DNA of 64,000 nt. Source: Allium sativum. Its lineage: Eukaryota; Streptophyta; Magnoliopsida; Asparagales; Amaryllidaceae. The position numbers and the translations under genes are program-made. This document shows, piece after piece, positions 24,234 to 33,327 of this stretch. Under the pieces are notes generated by a model that saw nothing but the letters and a program-made list of their open reading frames with translations, made no database searches and had not been told where the DNA came from. The stretch spans positions 481,429,514 to 481,493,513 of the forward strand of contig CM060925.1 of assembly GCA_030737875.1 (NCBI GenBank), in the 5' to 3' direction. Positions within the stretch are counted from its first letter, which is position 1; each line of letters opens with the position of its first letter.

Positions 24234-25419
24234 TGTTATCCACTAAAGTCGATATGTATAATTGATGGGTTATTGACAAATTTATACGGGTCGGTTCTGT
24301 AACACTTAAGAAGGGGTCGGTTCTGTAACATTTAAGGAGGGGTCAGTCTCATTAGAGCTCCTAGTCGGTAGGAATCCTTCAGACCATTTTTCAAGAAGGG
24401 TCAGTCATAATGACAATATCTCTGGTCGTCCTTTTCCTCACAAGGTTCCTGGTCGCTTTTCCTTCCAAGTAAAGTGGTCGGTTCCTTTCTTGCTATCACC
24501 CTGGTTGGTTCCGCCATTCATGGAGTCCTGATCGTTCTGCTCTGGATCTAAGCCTTTGGGTCGTCCTGATATCACATAATAGCCGGTCGATCTTATCTCC
24601 ATGCTAGCCTGGTCGCTCCAACCTGCTTCGAAGCCTCAGGGTCGGTCCGCCCTATGTCAAAGACCCCTGGTCGGTCTGCTCTGCACCAAAGCTTCCAGGT
24701 CGTCAAAATAGGTTTTGGATCGATCAAAGCTGATCTGGTTGGTACAAAAGCATGACAGCTGGTAACAGAAAGCAGTGGCATCTCCGTAAATACTCAAAAT
24801 ACCGACCCATAACCTGAAAGTCATATTTCATCAATTTTGTCACCTATAAATAGGGGATCACTTCCATCATTTGGGGGGGGGGGATTTTTTGGGAAGAGCA
24901 ACAAGGTGGTGCCGAATTGTTCTTTGACTCTTTCCAAGCATTCCAACATCCATTCTTCATCATTCACTGAAGACTTGTCAAGCTTGTGGCCATGGCTTCC
25001 ATAGAAGAAGAAGCATAAGTGTTTCATGAGAGAAAGGATTAATCGCAAAAGCTCCGTCATCAAAGAGTTCTTCGCTGTCCTTTCAAGTTTTCTATCATTC
25101 TCAACAAGTGTAAAGATGAATGTATATCGAAAAGAGCTTCCACGAATGTATGAGTGAACAAATATTGTAAAACTCTTGGTGAATAATAAAATTCTCTCTT
25201 CAGAGTGGACGTAGACCCCAATAAGGGTCGAACCACTATAAATTCTTGTCTTCCTTTTATATTTCGATGTTTTCGGATCTTAGATATGGCTTCACACAAC
25301 TGTAAAGGTATTCTTACACCTTGCCTCTAAAAAGGTGATGTGCTTTCTAAGCATCTCGCCTCCGATTAGGTGACGTGTCAAGCAATACTTCGGTTGTTTT
25401 GCCAAATTTTGGTTTAACA
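24234..25419 (+). repeat. Tat 5' LTR (1186 bp)
   Basis: It begins TGTTATCCACTAAAGTCG and ends TTGGTTTAACA. It contains about 17 dispersed GGTCGGT-like words in U3 (24290-24730), a TATA box at 24845-24852 and GAATAATAAAATTC near 25180. Its partner is 47155-48338. Confidence 0.95.
24845..24852 (+). promoter_or_regulatory. Tat LTR TATA box TATAAATA
   Basis: CACCTATAAATAGGG in the 5' LTR matches CACCTATAAATAGAG (47767-47774) in the 3' LTR. It lies upstream of a leader suitable for the R region. Confidence 0.7.
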
Positions 25420-25420
25420 A

Positions 25421-25440
25421 TTAGGCGCCCACCGTGGGGC
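25421..25440 (+). other. Primer binding site of the Tat element
   Basis: TTAGGCGCCCACCGTGGGGC starts one or two bases after the 5' LTR end. GGCGCC followed by a CCGTGGGG context is the usual Tat-lineage primer-site form. The exact tRNA was not assigned. Confidence 0.75.
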
Positions 25441-25576
25441 CGGATCTACTTTCTGACATCAAATATATTGCGAAGATCTCGAAGTCTTTAAGCCCAATCT
25501 CAAAATAGATCGTTCGAATCTTCGACTTGGACCTTCTGACGAACACTCCTCAAAGTTCAAGCTACTTTCTGAAATA

Positions 25577-27238
25577 ATGCCGCCAAAAGCAAATAAGGAA
25601 GTAAGGGCTAGAGCATCTCATGAGGGAAATCGAGAGGAAACCCCCGCGGTTAATCGGTTTGAAGTAGGGGAAACATCGAATGGAGGCGTGAATGTCACAA
25701 GAGGTGAGCTTGATCAAGCCGTCGCTGGACTGACACAACAGCAGGAGATGGCTAACAAAGCCATCTTGGCAAGGCTAGATTCACTCTTTGCTCTTCAAGC
25801 CGCTACGACAAAGGTAGCTTCAAAGCCTGTTCATGCAGAAGATGCCGGTTCCTCCTCTTCTAGTCCGAATCGAGGAAAATCTTTCCAAGAGATCTCTAAT
25901 CCTGATAAAGGAAAACTTGAGAATTCAAAGCAAGCTGATTGGAACCGTAATGCGAGGATTACTTCTCATCAAGTTGCTAATTCTGCCAAAGGGGCACTTT
26001 CCAATGAAGAAAGGCCAGGACCCCGGAGTCGCAACCGTGATGGTTTGCTTAAGCAAGCTTCCGGTCAAGACAAAAGCGTCCGCCCCGCAGATAGCCTCCA
26101 CGAGAAGGATCGTCTCTGGAAAATGGTCCGACAGATTATGAAAGAAAGCAAATGTCGAAACGATAATGTGGCTGAATGGGAGTTCGCGCCATCAAAAACC
26201 CCTCTCACTGAAAGAATCAAAAAGGCAACTTTCCCACGGAAATTCAAGCCACCTACAATCCAAGCCTACAATAGGACAGGCGACCCCAATGTGTTTTTGT
26301 TTCGATACGACCAACACATGGATGGGGCCCAAGCAACTGACGAGCTTAAGTGTTTGTACTTCCCAGTGTACTTGGAAGGGGTAGCATCATTATGGTTCAC
26401 TAAATTGCCTCCCAGGTCTATTGATAATTTTTTCACACTAGCAAGATGCTTCCAAGACCAGTTCCGCCTCCAGACAACGAAGGTCAGAGATATTATGTCC
26501 CTCAACGAGTTGGAACAAGCCCCGGGTGAAACGATTAGATCTTTTCTGAATCGTTTTAATGCTACCGCTGCCGAAGTGGGGACCCATGAGCCAAGGCTAA
26601 TTCTAATGGCTTTAAAGGGGGGGCATAGATAAACAATCTGAATTTGGAAGGTGGTTAAAGAGAAAGAAGCCCAATACGTTAGAGAAATTCTATGACAAAG
26701 CTGAGGAATACATGTGTCTTGAAGATGATCCCATTTATTCTGTTGGCAATGTCAAAACTAATGTAGTTCCAGAGAGGAAGGAAGTTTCTACAAAAAACAA
26801 TCAAGGAAATTTAGGAGGGGGAACGGTAATGATGCCAGGAATGACAAGGTATCCAAAAAGCGATGTTTCTTCAAGCCAACAGACCTTACTCCGTTGAATG
26901 ATACAATTGAGCACATATACATGGCAAGTAAGGAAACGGAGGATTATCCGAGCCCAAAGCCAATAAAGGTGTCCGAAGAAGATGCAAATTCAGGAAGGTT
27001 TTGTCGATTTCATAATCGACCGGGTCATGACACGAATGAGTGTCGGCACTTGAGGAATCTGATTGAAGAGTTGATAAGAAAAAACCGTCTTCAGGAGTAT
27101 GTGAAGCGTTCATTAGATACTGAGCCTACTCAGGGGCAGCAAGCTCATCCAAGTCAAGATGGAAGAACACCTACAAACGGTTCTCGACCTATTATCAATA
27201 CGATTAGTGGTGGACCTCATCCTGCAGGAGATACCTAG
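25577..27238 (+). pseudogene. gag: Tat gag, broken by two frameshifts
   Basis: The first frame (25577-26632, 351 aa, from the first ATG after the leader) starts MPPKANKEVRARAS. Its C-terminal half is a retrotransposon gag core, with residues around NVFLFRYDQHMDG, SLWFTKLPPRSIDNF and IRSFLNRFNATAAEVG. It ends at a GGGGGGG run near 26615, where a frameshift moves the continuation (EFGRWLKRKKP..., MCLEDDP) to another frame, including 26712-26897. A second shift near 26815 leads to 26894-27238, which has a C-x2-H-x4-H-x4-C zinc-finger-like motif (CRFHNRPGHDTNEC), typical of Tat gag. Gag forms the particle and binds RNA. The G-run shift suggests slippage. Confidence 0.8.
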
Positions 27239-27890
27239 GAGGACATTGTCAGGTATACAAATGAACTAAGTTGTGCATCAAAATAAGATGGATTCGAAGT
27301 TTGCAGTAACTCTCTTCGTTGGAAAATTCCAAAACATCCTGGGAAGATGTGGTATTCCGAGATCGGGATTCTAATGGAATGCTGACTCCAACTATTGATC
27401 CAATGGTGATCACTATTGGCTTGGGTCCAGCAATAGTAAAAAAGGTACTGATAGATAATGGGGCATCTGTAAATGTCCTGTTTTACAATACTTTCTCTAA
27501 GATGGGGTTGTCTATGGATGATGTGCGAGCAAGTAAAAATAAAATACACGGCTTCACTGGTGTACCAACTCAGCCTATTGGTGTGGTCGATCTCCTCGTA
27601 GAGCTTGGTGAGGGAAGAAGCAAGTTTCTATGATGCAGCCTTTTGTTATAATAGACTCACTTTCAGGGTATAATGCATTTTTGGGAAGACCAGCACTAGC
27701 TGCTTTCAGGATAGCTCTTGCTCCATGGTGCTTGATGATGAAGTTCCCACCTGCAAACGGAGTAGGAGTAATCAAAGGAGATCCTCAAGAGTCAAGAGAT
27801 TGCTATATGGCAGAATTGATTGAAGCTCGGAAGTATGAAATCAAGAAGGATGTGGAGACTCCTCTCTGCATCTGTGAAGCCCCCTTATAG
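27239..27890 (+). pseudogene. Tat protease region, frameshifted
   Basis: A stop at 27236-27238 and another near 27284 separate this from gag. Frame 27319-27633 holds the aspartic protease core VLIDNGASVNVLFY. The active-site triplet reads D-N-G rather than D-S/T-G. A frameshift near 27630 moves the rest to 27630-27890, which has YNAFLGRPAL, the usual end of plant Ty3/gypsy protease domains. The enzyme would process Gag-Pol. It is not functional as encoded here. Confidence 0.75.
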
Positions 27891-27928
27891 CAATTAATGA
27901 CCTCCCCTGTGCTGGAGAATACGACGAC

Positions 27929-29122
27929 ATGCAAGAAGATATGGATCCGCGAAAAACCAGTGCAGGGGATGAAAGGGCAGCACCAGCTGAGGCTACCATT
28001 TCTATACAGGTCCATGATAATGATCCAGATAAGGTGGTGAAGATAGGCTCTCAGTTGGATCCTTTGCTGCAAAAGGAATTGATTGTTTTTCTAAAGGCGA
28101 ATTTGGATGTCTTTGCTTGGAACCACTCAGATATGTGCGGAATATCTCCGGAAGTGATGGTGCATAAGCTGAATATTGATCCTAGCATACATCCTGTGAA
28201 ACAGAAAAGACGGATGCAAGGCCCTGAAAGATCTAAGGCTTCAAAGGATGAGGTGGATAGGCTATTGAAGTACAATTTCATTCGTGAATCCACCTATCCT
28301 AATTGGGTGTCTAATCCAGTTCTTGTGAAAAAGTCAAACGGTAAATGGCGGGTGTGTGTTGATTATTCTGATCTAAACAAAGCGTGCCCGAAAGACAGTT
28401 TCCCCCTACCTCGAATTGATCAGCTTGTTGATGCAACGGCGGGGCATGAACTATTGTCTTTCATGGATGCGTACTCAGGCTACAATCATATCATGATGCA
28501 CGAGCCGGACCAGGATAGTACTAGTTTCATAACTGATCGTAGGTTGTATTGTTATAAGGTAATGCCGTTTGGTTTGAAAAATGCAGGTGCCACATATCAA
28601 CACCTAGTAAATTCAATGTTCAAAGCGCAAATTGGAAAGACCATGGAAGTCTATGTTGATGATATGTTGGTGAAATCCAAGGAAGCAAAAAGTCATATGG
28701 AAAACCTTGACGAGATGTTTCAAATCCTAAGGAAATATGGCATGAAGCTGAATCCACTCAAATGTTCATTTAGTGTAGCTTCAGGGAAGTTCCTTGGCTT
28801 CGTGGTAAATGCTCGGGGTATTGAAGCAAACCCAGCGCAGGTGGTTGCCTTGCGAGAAATGCAAGCTCCGCGGACTAAAAAGGAACTCCAAAGCTTGAAT
28901 GGCAAGGTAGCAGCTTTAAGCCGTTTCATTTCAAAGGCAACGGACAGGTGTATTCCCCTCTTTGATGCATTAAAAAAGAAAGGAAGAGTTTCCAGTGGAC
29001 TCCTGAGTGACAACAAGCATTTAAGGGTCTTATCAAGCACATGGAATCACCTCCGATGCTGTCAAAACCAAAGGATGGAGAAAGCCTGTTCCTATATCTT
29101 GCAGTATCATCCCATGCTCTAA
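27929..29122 (+). pseudogene. pol: Tat reverse transcriptase
   Basis: This is a 397-aa frame. It contains an N-terminal linker with VFAWNHSDMCGISPEVMVH, the RT fingers/palm with WRVCVDYSDLNKACPKDSFPLPRID, the first catalytic Asp in SFMDAYSGYNHI, VMPFGLKNAGATYQ, and the YVDD box (YVDDMLVKS, residues about 240-250). The thumb region KLNPLKCSFSV and FLGFVV follow. The C-terminal ~30 residues after ALKKKGR are out of frame, and the true continuation is in the frame of 29041-30027. RT copies the element RNA into DNA. The motifs are well kept, so the decay is recent. Confidence 0.9.
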
Positions 29123-30027
29123 GCGCAGCCCTCATCAGGGAAGAAGATAAAGTTCAGTGGCCGGTATACTACATCAGTAAAAGGTTTACTAGGGCAGAGA
29201 TGAATTATCCGAAGATAGAAAAGCTTGCATATGCTTTGCTTGTCGCATCACAGAAGCTCAGGCCTTATTTCCAATCTCATTCTATTAAGGTCCTTGCAGA
29301 TCAACCTTTGAAACAAGTGTTGTTCCATCCAAAAACCTCGGGGAGATCACTAAAGTCGAATGTTGAGCTCAGTCAATATGATATCACTTATCACCCCAGG
29401 AAAGTGATAAATGGGCAAGCTCTGGCTGATTTTATTGCCGAGTTCACTAATAGAGGAGAGGAAATGGAAGAAACCAATGAATTGGTCGCCAGATGGAAGC
29501 TTTTTGTTGATGGTGCTAAGAATGAATACTGTGCTGGGGCAGGGATAGTGTTCGAAACTCCAGAAAGACGACATATATGTTGTGCTCTGCGGTTCGAATT
29601 CCCCGTTACCAACAACGAGGCCGAGTATGAAGCTTTGCTTGGAGGATTGAGAGTTGCAGAAGAATTGAGCCTGAAAAGTTTGTTAATCTTGAGCGATTCA
29701 CAGTTGATGGTTTCCCAGATCAAAGGTGAATTTCAGACCAAGATGGGAAAGCTCCCGACGTATCTACGCAAAGCCAAAGAGTTTCTTGACAATCTGGAGT
29801 ATTATTCTATTTCCCATATCCCTAGAGGAGAAAATTGGAAAGCCGATTCTTTATCAAAGCTGGTTAGTACCGGAGATCCTCAAATCTTCGATCTAGTTCC
29901 TGTTGAAGTTTTATCTAGTTCTAGTATTGAAGAATCTGATGTAGATTGGGTTATGGAGACAACCGACGAGCCAGACTCGTGGATGACCCCCATCAAGAAC
30001 TATATACTCCATGGAACACTTCCTTAA
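29041..30027 (+). pseudogene. Tat RNase H pair: degenerate RNase H plus archaeal-like RNase H
   Basis: This 328-aa frame continues the RT. Residues ~1-100 are the ordinary Ty3/gypsy RNase H region (VYYISKRFTRAEMNYPKIEKLAYALL), but the usual TDAS catalytic motif reads LAVSS, so the first catalytic Asp is missing. Residues ~150-280 are a second RNase H with FVDGA (D~157), NNEAEYEALLGGL (E), LSDSQLMVSQI (D) and ENWKADSLSKL (D), all four acidic residues present. Loss of the first domain with acquisition of an archaeal-type RNase H is a known feature of the Tat lineage. The frame ends at a stop near 30027, after which integrase resumes in another frame. Confidence 0.85.
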
Positions 30028-30066
30028 AACCCGAAGAGCCGCAAGAAGTTGCTCTGAAAGTCTCGT

Positions 30067-30483
30067 TTGTATCTCGTCCAAGATGGTCGCTTATATAGGA
30101 GAGGATTTTCAACACCTTTGCTACGATGTGTAACAAAGGAAGAATCCAAAGCAATCCTGGCAGAGTTACATGAAGGAGATTGTGGAGGGCATGTAGGTGG
30201 ACAAACTCTTGCCAAAAAAGTTCTTCGATATGGCTACTTTTGGCCTGATGTAAATCTCGACTCTATGATCTTTGCTAAAAAGTGTGACTGATGCCAGAAA
30301 TTCGCAAAAATTCCGAGAGCTCCATCGACTGAGTTGACACAAATGTTGAGTCCTTGGCCATTTGCCGTCTGGGGCGTAGACTTGATTGGAGTATTACCTA
30401 CTGCAAAATCTAGCTTCAAGTATGCCATAGTTGCTGTGGACTACTTTACTAAATGGGCTGAAGCTGAACCACTGGTAACCATC
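30067..30483 (+). pseudogene. Tat integrase, N-terminal part (split by insertion)
   Basis: The zinc-binding HHCC motif is visible (LHEGDCGGH, then KKCD and CQK). An in-frame TGA at 30289-30291 falls between the two cysteines. The same frame continues with WGVDLIG, which holds the first Asp of the DDE triad, and FTKWAEAEPLVTI. The reading frame is interrupted at 30483 by the Tekay element. It resumes in frame after the TSD copy at 39906-39910. Confidence 0.85.
30479..30483. repeat. TSD CCATC of the Tekay element, left
   Basis: Identical to 39906-39910. Without the insertion and one copy, the integrase frame is continuous. Confidence 0.95.
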
Positions 30484-31130
30484 TGTAACGACCCGCATTC
30501 TACGCATCATAGAATCGTAGAATATTTATTTCTGTCACATACGAAGTCGTATGGTCATGTAACTTTGGGGGACGACTATTGGGGTCATTTCCCATGTTCA
30601 TGATTTTTCCCGATTTTTAAATGACCATTTTACCCCTAGTTATCACTGTTTTGGCCATAACTTTTGACTGGAAAGGAATTTTGACCTGAAACCACTTCCA
30701 TTGGCTCCGGATGATGGTTTCTCTTTCCGTAGAGTGGTCACATTAGCCAAACGGACTTACCGTTTGGGAGATATGGCTGAAACAAGTTTCAGATGGTGAA
30801 AAACAGCTTAATTGGGCTTAACCGGGTGATTAACAGCTTGGCCCAAAGGGGAATTTCGGGATTAGGAGTTTAAAAGGGCTGTTAGGGTTTGGAGAATACT
30901 TTTTTCTCATTTTTCAGCCGTCACTATTCATTCCTCTTAACCTAGCCATGGCCTCCACCCTCTAAATCTCTTCAAAACACATCTTAATCACTTTCTAATT
31001 GAAGATTAGGCTTAGCAAACATCAAATCAAGGAGTATTAGCACGAGAACCGAGGTAGAGCTGCTGTGTAAGATTGGGAACAACGCCAAATCAGAGAATAT
31101 TTCAGTTTTGGGGTTTTAGTGGTGGCAAAG

Positions 31131-32261
31131 GTGAGTGATTAGCTTGCTTTTACACTAATTACTGTTAATTATGGGTAATTAGTGAAGATTAGCGAATTTA
31201 TACATTAATAAATTCTGGAAAAATTCCTAAAATTCTATAATGATGTTTTATGGCTCTGATAAAAATTTGGGCTAATTTGGATAAGTTTTGCTAATTGTGT
31301 GCACAATCACGGTTAAGAAGGATTAAGGGGAAAACATGGGTTTCTGGGTATGTTTGATCTAAAGTATTTCATGTAAATGATGTTTTAATGTTTGTGATTG
31401 ATTCTATATGTTGTTACTGCTGTTTGGAATGTTTTGTAATGTCATAGGAAGTTTAGAAAGGTTGAAAACGCCGTCGTTCGGCGAAAATAGCTTGCTGGAA
31501 AAAGTTGCAGATTTTCCGAACCGGATAGGAGGAGACACCCGAACCGAACCGGATAGGAGGAGGAGATCCGATCCGAACCGAATAGAAGGAGGAGATCCGA
31601 ACCGAACCGGATAGGAGGAGACACCCGAACCGAACCGGATAGGAGGAGGAGATCCGAACCGAACCGAATAGAGGAGGAGATCCGAACCGAACCGGATAGG
31701 AGGAGGATGCCCGAACCGAACCGAATAGGAGGAAGAGACCCGAACCGAACCGAAGAAGACCATAACCCGAGATGCAAAGGTAGTCCAAATGGGAAGTTTG
31801 TACCAAGGGTTCAGATGGGAATCAACGAGTTAACTTCATGATTGGGCTTTGCTGCGGGACGTGTGCTAAGGGGCTGTCGATGTCTGTAACTTTGGATCAC
31901 TATGTATAGGGGGTACGTGAACGGATTCAGGGCCACAGTGGTCTAGGTACGACTAAAAGAGCTATAGACCAATGAAGTGGGGTCATTTGTAAAGGTTTAG
32001 TCATGACTCCATGGGGTAAGCTTGGTGGTAGCAGTAGTTGTACAAGCCGAACTCCGTCACTACTTCGATGGGTCTAGTGGTTGAAAGCGGTATACATCGT
32101 ATGCTTTATGCACTGAGTGAGAGATGTGAGGATGGTTGCCATGATTGAATTGTTTGCTATCCCTATGACATGCACACCCCCACCCCCGTATTTCTTTACA
32201 CCATATGTTGATGGCACCTTAGAGTATTGTACAGTATGTAGTGCTAACTCTTTGGTTGCAG
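31131..32261 (+). other. Putative intron inside the Tekay LTR
   Basis: GGTGGCAAAG|GTGAGTGATT gives a near-ideal plant donor at 31131, and CTAACTCTTTGGTTGCAG|GTCC a good acceptor ending at 32261, a 1131-bp candidate intron upstream of the primer site. The 3' LTR equivalent is 38207-39337. Splicing is inferred from the sequence only. Confidence 0.4.
31516..31760 (+). repeat. Minisatellite, ~8 units of 28-29 bp (5' LTR)
   Basis: Units begin CCGAACCGAACCGGATAGG and continue with GAGGAG plus a variable tail (AT, ACAC or GC). All three minus-strand frames are open and encode repeated FGS/VRFG-like residues. The identical array is at 38592-38836. Confidence 0.9.
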
Positions 32262-32831
32262 GTCCAGGTTCAGGTATGGTTTAGTATACCTGTTATTGTT
32301 CTGTTTAGCTGCTTATCGCTCATACCAGACTTTTTGTCTGACCCAGAGTTTTATGTCTCTTCTTATTACTCTGGGTGCTCACACGAGCAGACTAGAGACA
32401 AGTTAGCTGGTGATGCACGGGTAGATAATCCGGAGACGAGCAGGAGGCTTCCACGTAATATATATATATATAGTATTCTCCCTGTGTTGTCGAAGATCAC
32501 TGCTTGGGCATTGGTGGTGTATCTTCCACTTTAGCTTTCTTTTGTTTAGAGACAGTAGATTTTGAAAAGTTGTAATAAGCTGTATTTGGATTTCCGCTGC
32601 TCTGATGTTGACATTTATTATTAGTTATCAGCTTATGCACTGTCTCACCTGTTTTATGTCAAGTATGTTATTAATATATTTTATTCCATGCGCTGTGAGA
32701 CATTCTACAGGTTCCTTGATTAGTTCATTCTCTTCTTTCTTTTCTTATGACGACCGTTCCGTGCCAGTTGGACATGTGTACAGCGCACACTTGGAGGAAG
32801 TGTCGGTTGGTGCGGGGCGGGCCGCCACACT

Positions 32832-32849
32832 TGGTATCAGAGCTCTAGG
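32832..32849 (+). other. Tekay primer binding site (initiator tRNA-Met)
   Basis: TGGTATCAGAGCTCTAGG starts two bases after the 5' LTR. TGGTATCAGAGC is the complement of the plant initiator tRNA-Met 3' end. Confidence 0.95.
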
Positions 32850-33027
32850 TTGCGTAGTTAACCTAGGGAAGTTATCAGGGAGAGATAATATACGTATACG
32901 AGAGAGCGTATTTGTGGTTATTTTGGTTTTCAAAAGCTATATATACACTATTAGTAGTATAAGAATGAAGTCGTACTGCACTAGCACCACTATGGAATCG
33001 TTAATCGTTTCCTTTTTCAGATTGACG

Positions 33028-33321
33028 ATGAGCCGAGATACTAGAGGTGCTGGTAGGGGAGCCAATAATGGGAATGCTGCTGACATGAGGACGATGTTTA
33101 CTGACCTCATGAGAGAGATGCTTAGAGATGTACGGGGGGCAGCTCCCAATGGTGGAAATGGTGGTGGTCCAATAGTGCAGGCGCCAAGAGTTGACTTCGC
33201 CAAGCTGAATAAGGATTATACTAGCCTTGGTGGGAAGCCATTCCACGGTACGGAGTCGGCCACAGATGTTCAGGATTGGTTGGATAGTTGCGAACGTATC
33301 TTCGAGGATTTGGGTATCTAG
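33028..33321 (+). CDS. gag: Tekay Gag, N-terminal part up to an in-frame TAG
   Basis: The start ATG at 33028 is chosen because it opens MSRDTRGAGRGANNGNAADM, a typical chromovirus Gag start. The longer open frame upstream runs through the LTR end and primer site. The part holds a glycine/asparagine-rich segment and the beginning of the gag core (FHGTESATDVQDWLDSCERI). The TAG at 33319-33321 ends it after 97 codons, and the same frame continues at 33322 without a shift. Nothing resembling a readthrough signal was recognised after the TAG, so this is probably a disabling nonsense mutation, although readthrough cannot be excluded. Confidence 0.8.
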   Translation: MSRDTRGAGRGANNGNAADMRTMFTDLMREMLRDVRGAAPNGGNGGGPIVQAPRVDFAKLNKDYTSLGGKPFHGTESATDVQDWLDSCERIFEDLGI

Positions 33322-33327
33322 GATGCG

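Larger units (their letters stand above)
30484..32829 (+). repeat. Tekay 5' LTR (2346 bp)
   Basis: It begins TGTAACGACCCGCATTC and ends GCGGGCCGCCACA. U3 holds GAAACCACTTCCATTGGCTCC (30690-30710), a motif shared with the giant LTRs. Downstream are CAAAG|GTGAGTG (31131), a ~29-bp minisatellite (31516-31760), CTCTGGGTGC (32370), TTGGTTGCAG|G (32252-32262) and TTGTAATAAGC (32571). The frames at 31404-31806 (minus) and 32241-32534 are products of the repeat and LTR, not genes. Confidence 0.95.

Noticed and set aside
31404..31806. Three overlapping minus-strand frames of 111-119 codons, repeated at 38480-38882
   Set aside because: All are translations of the 29-bp minisatellite in the LTR, in three frames at once.
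32605..33027. Extending the Tekay Gag start upstream to 32605
   Set aside because: That segment covers the LTR end and the primer binding site. The Gag-like sequence begins at the ATG at 33028.
33319..33321. Programmed TAG readthrough in Tekay
   Set aside because: The stop falls inside the gag core rather than at a gag/pol boundary, and no readthrough context was recognised. A nonsense mutation is simpler.
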